This document shows positions 54,354 to 63,986 of a stretch of DNA of 64,000 nt, one piece after another. The first letter of the stretch is position 1, and every line of letters starts with the position of its first letter. Source of the stretch: Flavobacteriaceae bacterium (lineage in GTDB: Bacteria; Bacteroidota; Bacteroidia; Flavobacteriales; Flavobacteriaceae); assembly GCA_021647885.1 (NCBI GenBank), contig JAKITV010000003.1, positions 1 through 64,000 of the forward strand. The letters run 5' to 3'. The position numbers were made by a program, and so were the translations under genes. The notes under the pieces were generated by a model, which was not told the origin of the DNA, did no database searches, and was given only the letters and a program-made list of their open reading frames with translations.

Positions 54354-56306
54354 CTAATTACATATATTATTAGTATTTATTACTTCATTAATATTAGTAG
54401 TACTTTGTATTATAATACATTCATAATTTGAATCAACTTCAATGAAATTGCCATCTAAAGTGATATTCTCATTTATTTCCCTTAAATAAATACCATTATT
54501 ATTATTTGTTAGTATATCGTTTAAACTGAATGAAAGATCTTTGGAATTAAAAATTTGAATACCTGTTTCAATTTTATTACCAATTAAATTTAGTCCTTTT
54601 GAATTTGAAAACAATATTGGAGCGTTTGTACTAGAGTTAAAATCATTATTTAAAACTGTAGTTTCTATAATTCCCTCACCTATCCCTGTGTTTATATTAG
54701 AAGCAGTAAATGGATTGCTTACCACATTAATTGTATTGTCAGAAAAATTAACGTTTTCAAGGTTAGTTGAATTGAGAAAAATACCTCTACTATCTAATTT
54801 AGAACTGGTGAAAATATTATTTGATATTTCAATATTTTTAATATCAGAAACTAATATTCCAGTAATAAATTCTTTAAAAGTATTTTCAGTAATTATAGCA
54901 TCCCTATTATATACAAATATCCCAATTGAAAATCCATTTACAATATTGTTAGAAATTTCATTGTTATATATTGTTTCTCCACCATTTAATTTCCCAGCAC
55001 TTATTCCAATTATATTAGAAGATGAGATAGATGTTAATTCATTTCCAGTTATTGTTACATTATGCGCAAAGCTATAACCAATACTATTTTCTGTAACATT
55101 ATTCTCAATGGTAACATATTGCCCTATGGCAACAATGAAAGCACTATTTTTACTGCCCTTTTCTGAATTATTTCTAATTATAATATCCTTAGCAATTTGA
55201 TAAAATACTAACTCACCTAAATTATTTCTGTCTCTAACGGCTTCAATGTCTATTCCAGCTCCTGGATCAACTCCGGTTGAAAGATTAGTATCTATTCCAG
55301 CATTTAAAATTTCATTATTCTCAATTATGATATTACGACCATCTGTGACAGAAATATTATTTCGTCTATTAGTATCAAAAACATTATTTGTAATGGTAAT
55401 ATTAGAGGATGGATTGTAATTTGATTGAAAAGAAAAACCAACACTATTAATATCAATTCCATCACCAGACCCATAAGAAAAGTTTACATTTTTTATAGTA
55501 ATTCCATTACCTGATCTTATTTGTAAACAGTGCCCATGTTCATGAGGACCTCCCGATGAATAATCATGTCTATCTCTATCTCCAATTAAATTCCCTCCAT
55601 CAATAGTAACATTTTCAGATTCATAAATTGCCATTAATGCATAATTAGGAGAACTATTTGGGAAAACTCTTAAATAGGTTTCATCACCCATTTTTAAAAT
55701 AAAATCTGAAGGAATGCTAATTGCATGGTCTACAGAACGAAAAACGGATAGATTATTAATATTACCTACTTCAAAATATGCATTTAATCTATCTATTTGA
55801 AAGGTAGTTGCTCCCATTGTTTTAGTTTGTTCTAATAAATATTGCAAGATATTTTTATTGTTTAAAGCAATTTCTGAAGTTGTCTCACCTTCAACAATTT
55901 CCCATCTACTTGGAATAAAATTAAATACAGGATCTTCTAATTGAGGTGTAGAGCTTCCTACTAGGGCTAAACTAGAATTTAATAATTCCCCCGAAATGAT
56001 ATTGCCCTCAGAAAAGTTAAGTGTACCATTAATAATATCACCACCTTCATATATAATACTAACATTATCAGGCAAGTTTACGGTTTGCCCTTCTAAATCT
56101 AGAATACAGTCAATAATTACAGTAGCATTTGCTTCTACATTTGTTAAGGTAAAATCGCATGGCAAACTGGTATTAACAATAGGGTCTGTGTCTGTGTCAT
56201 CAACAATTTCGACTGTTGGCTCTATAAATACTTCTTCGTCACTACAAGATACCATCGATAGCATTATAAAAAATGTAAATAGCATGGGTTTAAAAATTGT
56301 TTTCAT
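54354..56306 (-). CDS. Surface lipoprotein with right-handed parallel beta-helix
   Basis: 650 residues. A type II signal peptide ends in MLSMVSC; after the lipid Cys comes SDEE, an acidic run like the lipoprotein export signal of Bacteroidota, so exposure on the cell surface is likely. An N-terminal beta domain (about 50-110) is followed from about 195 by many NosD/PbH1-type coils rich in asparagine ladders (IENNEI, ITNNVF, IRNNSE, ISNNIF, LIGNKI). Such proteins are often polysaccharide lyases or binders. No catalytic residues can be assigned. It is the only minus-strand gene in the cluster. Confidence 0.78.
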   Translation of the reverse strand: MKTIFKPMLFTFFIMLSMVSCSDEEVFIEPTVEIVDDTDTDPIVNTSLPCDFTLTNVEANATVIIDCILDLEGQTVNLPDNVSIIYEGGDIINGTLNFSEGNIISGELLNSSLALVGSSTPQLEDPVFNFIPSRWEIVEGETTSEIALNNKNILQYLLEQTKTMGATTFQIDRLNAYFEVGNINNLSVFRSVDHAISIPSDFILKMGDETYLRVFPNSSPNYALMAIYESENVTIDGGNLIGDRDRHDYSSGGPHEHGHCLQIRSGNGITIKNVNFSYGSGDGIDINSVGFSFQSNYNPSSNITITNNVFDTNRRNNISVTDGRNIIIENNEILNAGIDTNLSTGVDPGAGIDIEAVRDRNNLGELVFYQIAKDIIIRNNSEKGSKNSAFIVAIGQYVTIENNVTENSIGYSFAHNVTITGNELTSISSSNIIGISAGKLNGGETIYNNEISNNIVNGFSIGIFVYNRDAIITENTFKEFITGILVSDIKNIEISNNIFTSSKLDSRGIFLNSTNLENVNFSDNTINVVSNPFTASNINTGIGEGIIETTVLNNDFNSSTNAPILFSNSKGLNLIGNKIETGIQIFNSKDLSFSLNDILTNNNNGIYLREINENITLDGNFIEVDSNYECIIIQSTTNINEVINTNNICN

Positions 56307-57072
56307 TATTTTAAGATTTGGGAGGGGTTAATAAATTATCACAATAATAAAGTTAAAAATTTAAAAATTTGTTAAAATCATATATTTTTCGATGAAATAC
56401 ATTTTTATTTTCAAAATATAATCGTTAAAATGTAATTTTATTTCGATGAAATCACACTCCTCTAATGGATTTTATATATATACGCTGGTTGTTCATTTTT
56501 AGATGTTTTAAAAATAAAAATCAAAAATAACAGAAAACGAAGAATGGGTATATGTTTGTTAATAACTAATAACAACTCAGTAGTATGTGTTATTTCGCCT
56601 ACTACTTAAGTAGTAAATAACCATTTAAAGTAAATAAAATCAATCGATTAAGAAAGATAAATAGACAAAATTATGAAGAGAGCTATGATACCTAGGTGTA
56701 CAATAATAGTTCTAACTTCTTTAAGAACACATACTAGAAGTATACGTTTTATGAATAGCATTTACCATAAATAACAAAAGCTCTTTGGGCTAAACACCAA
56801 TAACTGGACATCAATCTGATTTGATGAAGTGTCAATTTCATGTTTGCTAGCCTATCTACAACAACCATTCGTCATAAATTAGCACTTTAAATAGACCTTA
56901 TCAAAAGAGAACAGATTCTTTTATATATTTGTTCATGAGATTATTATAGAGTAATATTATCTACAGGTAAAATATACCTCAAAATATCTGGATAAAACAA
57001 GGATGTTTGATGATGGATGATATCTGCCTAACAGTAGAGAGGTATAACAAAAGAACAGATTACAGAAGCCAT
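56307..57072. other. Long regulatory region upstream of the second polysaccharide block
   Basis: 766 bp between the divergent lipoprotein gene and the glycosyltransferase start. It holds two CGATGAAAT copies (56390-56398 and 56444-56452, the second as ATTTCGATGAAAT), and a CAGTAGTA half-site (56578-56585) followed by a perfect 16-bp palindrome at 56600-56615. An ATG at 57007 opens the downstream frame early, but that 22-residue extension looks non-coding. No gene is supported here. Confidence 0.5.
56600..56615. promoter_or_regulatory. Perfect 16-bp palindrome, candidate operator
   Basis: TACTACTTAAGTAGTA, with an extra TAGTA half-site 15 bp upstream. A dimeric regulator, for example a LuxR/HTH-type protein, could bind here and control the polysaccharide block starting at 57073. 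The protein is unknown. Confidence 0.5.
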
Positions 57073-58221
57073 ATGAGAGAAAAAATAATACGCATAACTA
57101 CAGTGCCAGCGTCGTTAAGAACACTACTTAAAGGACAATTACGGTTTATGAATCAGCACTATAACATTATTGGTGTTTCTAGTAAAGGCGAAGCGTTAGA
57201 GGAAACAAGACATAATGAAGGTATTGAAACTTACGCAATTGAAATGACAAGAACAATAACACCTTTAAAAGACTTAAAAGCTACTTATAGACTTTACAAA
57301 TTTTTTAAAAAAGAAAAACCATATATTGTTCACACTCATACACCAAAAGCTGGAACCGTTGGTATGCTAGCAGCAAGATTAGCAGGTGTGCCTCATAGGT
57401 TGCATACAATTGCAGGTTTACCTCTTTTGGAAGCAAAAGGGTTTAAACGAAAAGTTTTAGACCTTGTAGAAAAAATAACATATAACAATGCTACAAAAGT
57501 GTATCCAAATTCATTTGGGCTTTATGATATTGTAATACAAAATAAATATGCTAAAGCTTCCAAGTTAAAAGTTATAGGTAATGGAAGTTCTAATGGTATA
57601 GATACAAATCACTTCGATCCAAATATAGTAACAGATGAGGCTAAAAATGAATTAAGAAATGAGCTTGGATTCACAAAAGAGGATTTTGTTTTCGTTTTTA
57701 TTGGCAGAATTGTAACAGATAAAGGTGTAAACGAATTGGTAAATGTGTTCAATAAACTCAACAAAATAAAGGATAATTGTAGGCTACTTTTAGTTGGGCC
57801 CTACGAGAATAGTTTAGATCCAATCTTAGAACAAACGCAAACATTGATTGAAGAAAACGAACAGATTATTTCAGTTGGTTGGCAAAAAGATATTAGACCA
57901 TATGTTGCGATCTCTAATGTTTTAACTTTTCCAAGTTACAGAGAAGGATTTCCAAATGTTGTGCTTCAGGCTAGTGCAATGGGTTTACCATGTATAGTAA
58001 CCAACATTAATGGTTGTAATGAAATTATTAAAGACGGATTTAACGGCATTATTATTCCGCCTAAAGATGAAAATGCTTTATTTGAATCAATGATTAGATT
58101 GGCTGAAAACACAGAAGAAAGGCTTAAATTAGCAAAAAACTCTAGAGACAATATTATAAAAAAATTCCAACAAGAGTATATTTGGGAAGAGTTACTTAAA
58201 GAGTATAAAAGCTTAGGCTAA
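57073..58221 (+). CDS. Glycosyltransferase family 4 (PglA/WbpH-like)
   Basis: 382 residues from the ATG at 57073 (MREKIIRITTVPASLRTLLK). GT-B fold with HTHTPKAGTVGMLAARLAGVPHRLHTIAGLP in the acceptor domain and SYREGFPNVVLQASAMGLPCIVTNINGCNEII at the donor site. Such proteins add the second sugar onto a lipid-linked monosaccharide made by the following sugar transferase. A start at 57007 is possible but poorly supported. It is 1 bp from the next gene. Confidence 0.9.
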   Translation: MREKIIRITTVPASLRTLLKGQLRFMNQHYNIIGVSSKGEALEETRHNEGIETYAIEMTRTITPLKDLKATYRLYKFFKKEKPYIVHTHTPKAGTVGMLAARLAGVPHRLHTIAGLPLLEAKGFKRKVLDLVEKITYNNATKVYPNSFGLYDIVIQNKYAKASKLKVIGNGSSNGIDTNHFDPNIVTDEAKNELRNELGFTKEDFVFVFIGRIVTDKGVNELVNVFNKLNKIKDNCRLLLVGPYENSLDPILEQTQTLIEENEQIISVGWQKDIRPYVAISNVLTFPSYREGFPNVVLQASAMGLPCIVTNINGCNEIIKDGFNGIIIPPKDENALFESMIRLAENTEERLKLAKNSRDNIIKKFQQEYIWEELLKEYKSLG

Positions 58222-58222
58222 A

Positions 58223-58834
58223 ATGAAATTCTATCAATTATATACTAAACCTTTATTAGATTTTATTGGTGCAACTATAGGATTTATAGTGCTATTACCA
58301 CTATTTGTTATTGTTATAGTTATGTTATTTTTTCTAAATCAAGGAAAGCCTTTTTTTTTGCAACCAAGACCAGGGAAAAATGAAAAGATTTTTAACATCA
58401 TCAAATTTAAAACCATGAATGAAAAGAAGGATGCAAATGGAGACTTACTACCTGATTTTCAAAGACTAACAAAATATGGACAATTTATTAGAAAATATTC
58501 TTTAGATGAAATCCCACAATTGCTCAATGTTATTAAAGGAGATATGAGTTTAATTGGACCTAGACCACTTCGAATAAAATATTTACCTTTATATAACGAA
58601 ACACAGAAAAAACGCCACAATATTAAGCCAGGAATAACAGGTTGGGCACAAGTAAAAGGTAGAAATGCCATAACCTGGGAGCAAAAATTTGAATATGATG
58701 TTTGGTATGTGAAAAATTTATCTTTTCTAATAGATATGAAAATTCTATTTTTAACCTTTTATAAGGTGCTTAAAAAAGAAGGTGTTTATAGTATAGAAAA
58801 TGATATAGCAGCAGATTTTACTGGGACAAAATGA
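58223..58834 (+). CDS. Initiating phosphoglycosyl transferase (PglC/WcaJ type)
   Basis: 203 residues, the small monotopic form. An N-terminal reentrant hydrophobic helix (GATIGFIVLLPLFVIVIVMLFF) is followed by IIKFKTMN, then the catalytic Asp-Glu of YSLDEIPQLLNVIKGDMSLIGPRPL, and GITGWAQVKGRN. It moves a sugar-phosphate from a UDP-sugar to undecaprenyl phosphate, starting the repeat unit. Given the neighbouring dehydratase and aminotransferase the sugar may be a diacetamido-bacillosamine-like residue. Confidence 0.92.
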   Translation: MKFYQLYTKPLLDFIGATIGFIVLLPLFVIVIVMLFFLNQGKPFFLQPRPGKNEKIFNIIKFKTMNEKKDANGDLLPDFQRLTKYGQFIRKYSLDEIPQLLNVIKGDMSLIGPRPLRIKYLPLYNETQKKRHNIKPGITGWAQVKGRNAITWEQKFEYDVWYVKNLSFLIDMKILFLTFYKVLKKEGVYSIENDIAADFTGTK

Positions 58835-58847
58835 AAAATAAGGCAAT

Positions 58848-59879
58848 ATGGGTAAAAATATACTTTTTACATGTACAGGAAGACGTAATTATTTAATTAA
58901 CTATTTTAAAGATGCCTTAAATGGAAATGGAAAGATTTTTGCAGCAGACCAAGCCTTATTGGCTCCAGCTCTTGTTGATGCAGATGTTGCCATTATTTTA
59001 CCAAATATATATGACGAAAATTATATTTCAGCTTTAAAAGAGGCTATAATAAAGCATAAAATTGATGCTGTAATATCATTAAATGATTTAGAGCTACCTA
59101 TCCTTTCAAAGCATAAAACTGAATTGGAAAACACAGGAACTCAAGTAATTATATCTAATGAAGATGTAATTGATACAGCGTTTGATAAGATGGAAACCTT
59201 CAATTTTATTAAACAAATTGGTCTAAATACCCCAAAAACCTTCACAAACTTTAAAGAAACTAAAACTGCCATTGAAAACGGTACACTAAAATTTCCGTTA
59301 GTTGTGAAACCACGCTGGGGAAGCGCATCGATTGGTGTTGATTTTCTGGAAACAATGGAAGAATTAGAGTTGACTTTTACATTGCAACAATTAAAACTCA
59401 AAAAATCAACCCTTAGTGCTGTAGGCCAACATGATTTTGATAATGCCATTCTTATTCAGGAAAAATTAGATGGCAAAGAATATGGTATGGATATTCTTAA
59501 TGATTTTGAAGGCAATTATGTTGGTACATTTGTTAGGGAAAAATTAAGCATGCGTGCAGGCGAAACAGACATGGCATTGTCTGTTATTGATCCAAAATTT
59601 GAAAGCCTTGGAAGAACCATTGCGACACATTTAAAGCATATTGGTATTTTGGATTGCGATGTATTTGCTGTCAATAATAAGTTATATCTGCTTGAGTTAA
59701 ATCCGAGATTTGGAGGAGGCTATCCATTTTCGCATGAGGCAGGGATTAACATTGCTGCTATTTATATAGATTGGTTAAATAATATTGTTGATGTTACAGG
59801 GCATAATCAATATAAAGCGGGAATTTTGTTTTCAAAATATGATAGACTAATGAAAATCACTTCCAAAAAGTTAGTTTAA
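58848..59879 (+). CDS. ATP-grasp ligase of the polysaccharide locus
   Basis: 343 residues resembling CarB-type ATP-grasp enzymes. The N-terminal fold starts ILFTCTGRRNYLINYFKDAL. ATP-binding elements are FPLVVKPRWGSASIGV, ILIQEKLDGKEYGMDIL and LLELNPRFGGGYPFSHEAGIN with the metal-binding Glu and Asn. These join a carboxylate to an amine through an acyl phosphate. It sits between the sugar transferase and aminotransferase genes, where bacillosamine loci usually have an acetyltransferase, so it may add an amino acid or similar acid to the 4-amino sugar (inference). Confidence 0.82.
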   Translation: MGKNILFTCTGRRNYLINYFKDALNGNGKIFAADQALLAPALVDADVAIILPNIYDENYISALKEAIIKHKIDAVISLNDLELPILSKHKTELENTGTQVIISNEDVIDTAFDKMETFNFIKQIGLNTPKTFTNFKETKTAIENGTLKFPLVVKPRWGSASIGVDFLETMEELELTFTLQQLKLKKSTLSAVGQHDFDNAILIQEKLDGKEYGMDILNDFEGNYVGTFVREKLSMRAGETDMALSVIDPKFESLGRTIATHLKHIGILDCDVFAVNNKLYLLELNPRFGGGYPFSHEAGINIAAIYIDWLNNIVDVTGHNQYKAGILFSKYDRLMKITSKKLV

Positions 59880-60115
59880 TACCAATGAAACAAAAGGGTT
59901 TAGCTTAAATGTTCATTTTTAAGTAACATCGTAAAAATTTGCTTTTAGTCGTATTTATTTTGAATGTAAGACTTTATTGATAGATATTTAGCAATTATTA
60001 ATGCATTTGCATCTTATTTAACTTATAAATAATTTGCAAAAGTGCTATTTTTATGCTCCAAATCCCTCTATAGACATAAAAATTGTGGTAATTTAGTTAC
60101 TTAACAATTTTGCTT

Positions 60116-61243
60116 ATGAATTCTAAAATATGGTTATCTTCTCCACATATGAGTGGTAAGGAACAAGACTATATAAATAAAGCTTTTGAGACTAATTGGA
60201 TAGCTCCATTAGGTCCAAACGTAACTGGTTTTGAAAATGATATTCAAGAGTACCTTACGGATGATAGCCTTGTAGCTGCATTAAGTTCTGGTACAGCAGC
60301 AATACATCTGGCTCTTATCTTACTTGGTGTAAAACAAGGGGATGAAGTAATTTGCCAGAGTATGACATTTTCTGCATCGGTAAACCCTATTGTATATTTG
60401 GGTGCTACTCCTATTTTTATTGACAGCGAAAAAGAAACATGGAACATCTCTCCCGAACAATTAGAAATAGCAATTAAAGATCGTATTAATAAAGGGAAAA
60501 AACCAAAGGCTATTATAGCTGTCCACCTTTATGGAATGCCATATAAAGTAGAAGAAATAAATAATATTGCCAATGCATATAATATTCCTATTTTAGAAGA
60601 TAGTGCAGAAGCATTTGGAAGCACCTATAAAAATAAAAACTGTGGCACATTTGGTGAAATCTCTATTTTATCATTTAACGGAAATAAAATAATAACCACT
60701 TCAGGTGGTGGTGCTTTAGTAACAAAAGATAGTACTATTAAAGAAAAAGCTATTTTTCTTGCAACACAAGCAAGAGATAAATCTGCTGCATATTTGCATT
60801 CTCATATTGGTTATAATTATAGAATGTCTAATGTTCTTGCAGGAATTGGAAGAGGTCAAATGGAAGTATTAGATAAACGTGTAAAAGCCAGACGAGATAA
60901 TTATGATTTTTATTCTGATAATTTAAAAGAGATTAAGGCAATTACATTTGTAGATGAGCCTAAAGAACATTTTTCCAATAGATGGCTATCATGTTTTTTA
61001 ACAGAATCTGAATCCATGCGTGAAGAACTTAGGATAAAACTTGAAGAAAGCAATATAGAATCCAGACCACTATGGAAGCCAATGCACCAACAGCCAATTT
61101 TTAAGGATTACCCAAAATATCTGAATGGTGTTTCCGACGAATTGTTTAAAAAAGGCTTATGTTTACCTAGTGGATCTAACCTAACTGATAATGAATTAAA
61201 TAGAGTTTTATCGGTAATAAAAACATATTTTAACGTATGCTAA
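60116..61243 (+). CDS. DegT/DnrJ/EryC1-family sugar aminotransferase (PglE-like)
   Basis: 375 residues from the ATG at 60116 (MNSKIWLSSPHMSGKE); a TTG two codons earlier is unnecessary. KIWLSSPHMSGKEQDYINKAFETNWIAPLGP is typical of PglE-like enzymes. ALSSGTAAIHLAL binds PLP phosphate, LEDSAEAFGS holds the PLP-ring Asp, and SFNGNKIITTSGGG the Schiff-base Lys. It converts the 4-keto sugar from the following dehydratase to a 4-amino sugar with glutamate. It overlaps that gene by 7 bp. Confidence 0.92.
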   Translation: MNSKIWLSSPHMSGKEQDYINKAFETNWIAPLGPNVTGFENDIQEYLTDDSLVAALSSGTAAIHLALILLGVKQGDEVICQSMTFSASVNPIVYLGATPIFIDSEKETWNISPEQLEIAIKDRINKGKKPKAIIAVHLYGMPYKVEEINNIANAYNIPILEDSAEAFGSTYKNKNCGTFGEISILSFNGNKIITTSGGGALVTKDSTIKEKAIFLATQARDKSAAYLHSHIGYNYRMSNVLAGIGRGQMEVLDKRVKARRDNYDFYSDNLKEIKAITFVDEPKEHFSNRWLSCFLTESESMREELRIKLEESNIESRPLWKPMHQQPIFKDYPKYLNGVSDELFKKGLCLPSGSNLTDNELNRVLSVIKTYFNVC

Positions 61244-63120
61244 TAAAGCTATTACATAAAATATCTCAAAAATATGCCTCGAAATGGCTAGTGCTGTTAT
61301 TCGATCTAACTATGGTGCTATGTACTTTTTTCTTCGCATACCTTATTAGATTTAATTTTAAGCTAGATTTTGATTTCTCTATTTTTATACGTCAACTTCC
61401 TTTTATTGCTTTGGTAACCATTGTAAGTTTTCTTTTAGTTGGCTCCCACAAAGGTGTTGTAAGATTTACTGGATTTAAAGATGTGGTAAACATTGTTATT
61501 GGCTGTAATATCCTTGCAATTTTACTGATTATTTCAACCTATTTAAGCAGAAAATTTAATTTGGGTAATATATTAAATATTTCTGGCTCTATAATTTATA
61601 TCCATTTATTGTTAAACTTTTTATTTTTAATTGGAACTAAATTTTTAATTAAATTAATCTATAGAAATATTATTACCAATATAGCAGAGAAATCCAGGGT
61701 CTTAATTTATGGAGCAGGAAACTCTGGTATGCTTACCTATGATGCCATAACAAATGATTCTAAAAGCAACCTAGAAGTCATTGGTTTTATTGATGATAAT
61801 ATTAGTAAAGTAGGTAAAAAAATAAATCTTTTAAACGTATATAGCTTTGACCATATTAGTGAAAAATTTATAGAGAAAAATAAGGTTAATGAAGTTATTA
61901 TTTCCATACAAAATATTGATACTGTTCGCTTATTAGAAATAACCAATCAATTATTTTTAAGTAATTTAAAAGTAAAAATTGTTCCTTCTGTTCAACATTG
62001 GATAGATGGTGATTTAAGCGTAGGACAAATTAAGGATGTTAAGATTGAAGATTTATTGGGTAGAGATCAAATAGAGATTTCCAATCCTGTTTTAGAAGAT
62101 GAATATGAAAACCAAATTATTTTTATTACAGGAGCTGCTGGTTCTATTGGTAGTGAGATTGCACGTAAAATAACTAAATATAATTTTAAAAAATTAATTC
62201 TTATAGATATTGCCGAATCACCTCTTTATGACTTACAACAAGAATTTAAACAAAAAGGAATCCTAAATTTTATAGTTATAATTGCCGATGTTAGAGATAA
62301 AGAGAGAATGGATGCTATTTTTGAACAATACAAACCAAAAATAATCTTTCATGCTGCAGCCTACAAACATGTGCCATTAATGGAAACTTATCCATCTGAA
62401 GCTGTAAAAATTAATATATGTGGTACCATAAACCTAGCTCAACTTTCGGTAAAGTATAATGCTAATAAATTTGTATTGATTTCAACAGATAAAGCAGTCA
62501 ATCCTACCAATGTCATGGGTGCAACCAAACGCATAGCAGAGTTATATGTAAGTTGTTTAAAAGGTAAAGTTAAAACCAAATTTATAACTACACGCTTTGG
62601 AAATGTTTTAGGATCAAGCGGATCGGTAATCCCATTATTTAAAAAACAAATTGAAGCAGGAGGTCCACTAACTGTAACACATAGTGATATTACGCGTTAT
62701 TTTATGACAATTCCTGAAGCTTGTCAGTTAGTAATAGAAGCTGCAACTATGGGAAATGGCGGAGAAATTTTTGTGTTTGATATGGGTAAACCTATTAGAA
62801 TTCATGATTTGGCCAAAAACATGATTATCTTATCTGGTTTTAGGTATCCTGAAGATATTAAAATTAAAATTACAGGATTAAGACCTGGAGAAAAAATATA
62901 TGAAGAATTACTGGCAGATGGAGAAAATACCATTTTAACATATCATGAAAAGATTATGATTGCAAAAGTAAAATTCTTTAATGTTGAAGAAATAGAATCA
63001 AAAATTGAATATCTTTGTTCAATAAACGCTAACACTCAAAATTTAGAAATAGTTTCTATTATAAAAGATATTTTACCAGAGTATATTTCAAATAACTCAA
63101 AATATGAAGTTTTAGATTAA
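61237..63120 (+). CDS. Membrane-bound UDP-sugar 4,6-dehydratase (WbpM/PglF type)
   Basis: 627 residues. Four N-terminal transmembrane helices (about 15-130) are followed by a Rossmann-like middle domain (VLIYGAGNSGMLTYDAI) and the C-terminal dehydratase (about 290-600) with FITGAAGSIGSEIA. STDKAVNPTNVMGATKR has Met in place of the usual catalytic Tyr, as in the WbpM/FlaA1/PglF group. It makes UDP-4-keto-6-deoxy-GlcNAc. HDLAKNMIILSG and GLRPGEKIYEELL complete the signature. Overlaps the aminotransferase gene by 7 bp, consistent with acting in sequence. Confidence 0.94.
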   Translation: MLIKLLHKISQKYASKWLVLLFDLTMVLCTFFFAYLIRFNFKLDFDFSIFIRQLPFIALVTIVSFLLVGSHKGVVRFTGFKDVVNIVIGCNILAILLIISTYLSRKFNLGNILNISGSIIYIHLLLNFLFLIGTKFLIKLIYRNIITNIAEKSRVLIYGAGNSGMLTYDAITNDSKSNLEVIGFIDDNISKVGKKINLLNVYSFDHISEKFIEKNKVNEVIISIQNIDTVRLLEITNQLFLSNLKVKIVPSVQHWIDGDLSVGQIKDVKIEDLLGRDQIEISNPVLEDEYENQIIFITGAAGSIGSEIARKITKYNFKKLILIDIAESPLYDLQQEFKQKGILNFIVIIADVRDKERMDAIFEQYKPKIIFHAAAYKHVPLMETYPSEAVKINICGTINLAQLSVKYNANKFVLISTDKAVNPTNVMGATKRIAELYVSCLKGKVKTKFITTRFGNVLGSSGSVIPLFKKQIEAGGPLTVTHSDITRYFMTIPEACQLVIEAATMGNGGEIFVFDMGKPIRIHDLAKNMIILSGFRYPEDIKIKITGLRPGEKIYEELLADGENTILTYHEKIMIAKVKFFNVEEIESKIEYLCSINANTQNLEIVSIIKDILPEYISNNSKYEVLD

Positions 63121-63144
63121 CACTAATTAACAAAAACTATAATC

Positions 63145-63942
63145 ATGGTATTAAAAATAAAGACTTATCGATTTTCAAAAATAATAATTTTAATGGCAAT
63201 TGTTTTTTTAAGCTCATGTGCTTCAAGAAAAGATATTGTTTATTTTCAAGATGAACCAATCTCAAAAGCAATTGATAATAAAAATGCAGATTTTGAATTG
63301 ATTTTTAATACTAATGACTTATTAACAATAAATGTTTCGGCTTTAGATAGTGATGCTGCTAGGCCTTTTAATTTTTTATCTGTTGCATCAAATGGTTCTT
63401 CCGTAATTGATGCAAGCGGAGCTTCTTCAACAATGCAATCATATTTAATTGATGCAAAAGGAAACATTGAGTTTCCAGTCTTGGGCACTATAAAGCTGGG
63501 TGGTTTAACAAAAAGTGAAGCAATTATACTTTTGAAGCAAAAGTTAATAGAATACCTAAACAACCCAATTGTAAATATTAGGCTGGTAAACTTTACCATT
63601 ACAGTACTTGGTGAGGTTAACAGCCCTGGCACATACACTATTAATGGTGAAAAAATATCCTTAACTGAAGCGATAGGTTATGCAGGAGATTTAACTATTT
63701 ATGGAAACCGGAAATCAGTATTTTTAATTCGAGAATTAGATGGTGAAAAAAGATTTTCTAAATTTGATTTAACGTCAATAAATGTTGTAAATCATCCTAA
63801 TTATTATTTATTTCAAAATGATGTTATTTATGTAGCACCAAATAAAACAAGAATTAATCAAGCGTCAGACTCTCCAAACACTCGGTTAATTCTTTCAGCA
63901 GTTGGGCTTTTAGCGACAATTACAGCGATTTTAATTAGATAA
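63145..63942 (+). CDS. Wza-type polysaccharide export lipoprotein
   Basis: 265 residues. A type II signal peptide ends in FLSSC, with the mature start CASRKDIVYFQDEP. The polysaccharide-export domain (FNTNDLLTINVSAL, YLIDAKGNIEFPVLGTIKLGGLTKSEAI) and one SLBB-like unit (ITVLGEVNSPGTYTINGEKISLTEAIGYAGDL) follow. A C-terminal hydrophobic helix (LILSAVGLLATITAILI) could be the membrane-spanning element, as in Wza. It forms the outer-membrane exit for the polymer, together with a Wzc kinase expected just beyond the window. Confidence 0.93.
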   Translation: MVLKIKTYRFSKIIILMAIVFLSSCASRKDIVYFQDEPISKAIDNKNADFELIFNTNDLLTINVSALDSDAARPFNFLSVASNGSSVIDASGASSTMQSYLIDAKGNIEFPVLGTIKLGGLTKSEAIILLKQKLIEYLNNPIVNIRLVNFTITVLGEVNSPGTYTINGEKISLTEAIGYAGDLTIYGNRKSVFLIRELDGEKRFSKFDLTSINVVNHPNYYLFQNDVIYVAPNKTRINQASDSPNTRLILSAVGLLATITAILIR

Positions 63943-63986
63943 TTTATCTATCTCTAAATAACAAATATTTTAAGAAACAACAAAGC

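Noticed and set aside
54688-56331. Open frames of 111 and 129 codons antisense to the beta-helix lipoprotein gene
   Set aside because: They mirror the repetitive coding strand, have no domain and no promoter, and are typical antisense shadows.
57007-57072. 22-residue N-terminal extension of the glycosyltransferase at 57073
   Set aside because: The extra residues do not look like a GT4 start; MREKIIRITTVPASL matches the family's usual first strand.
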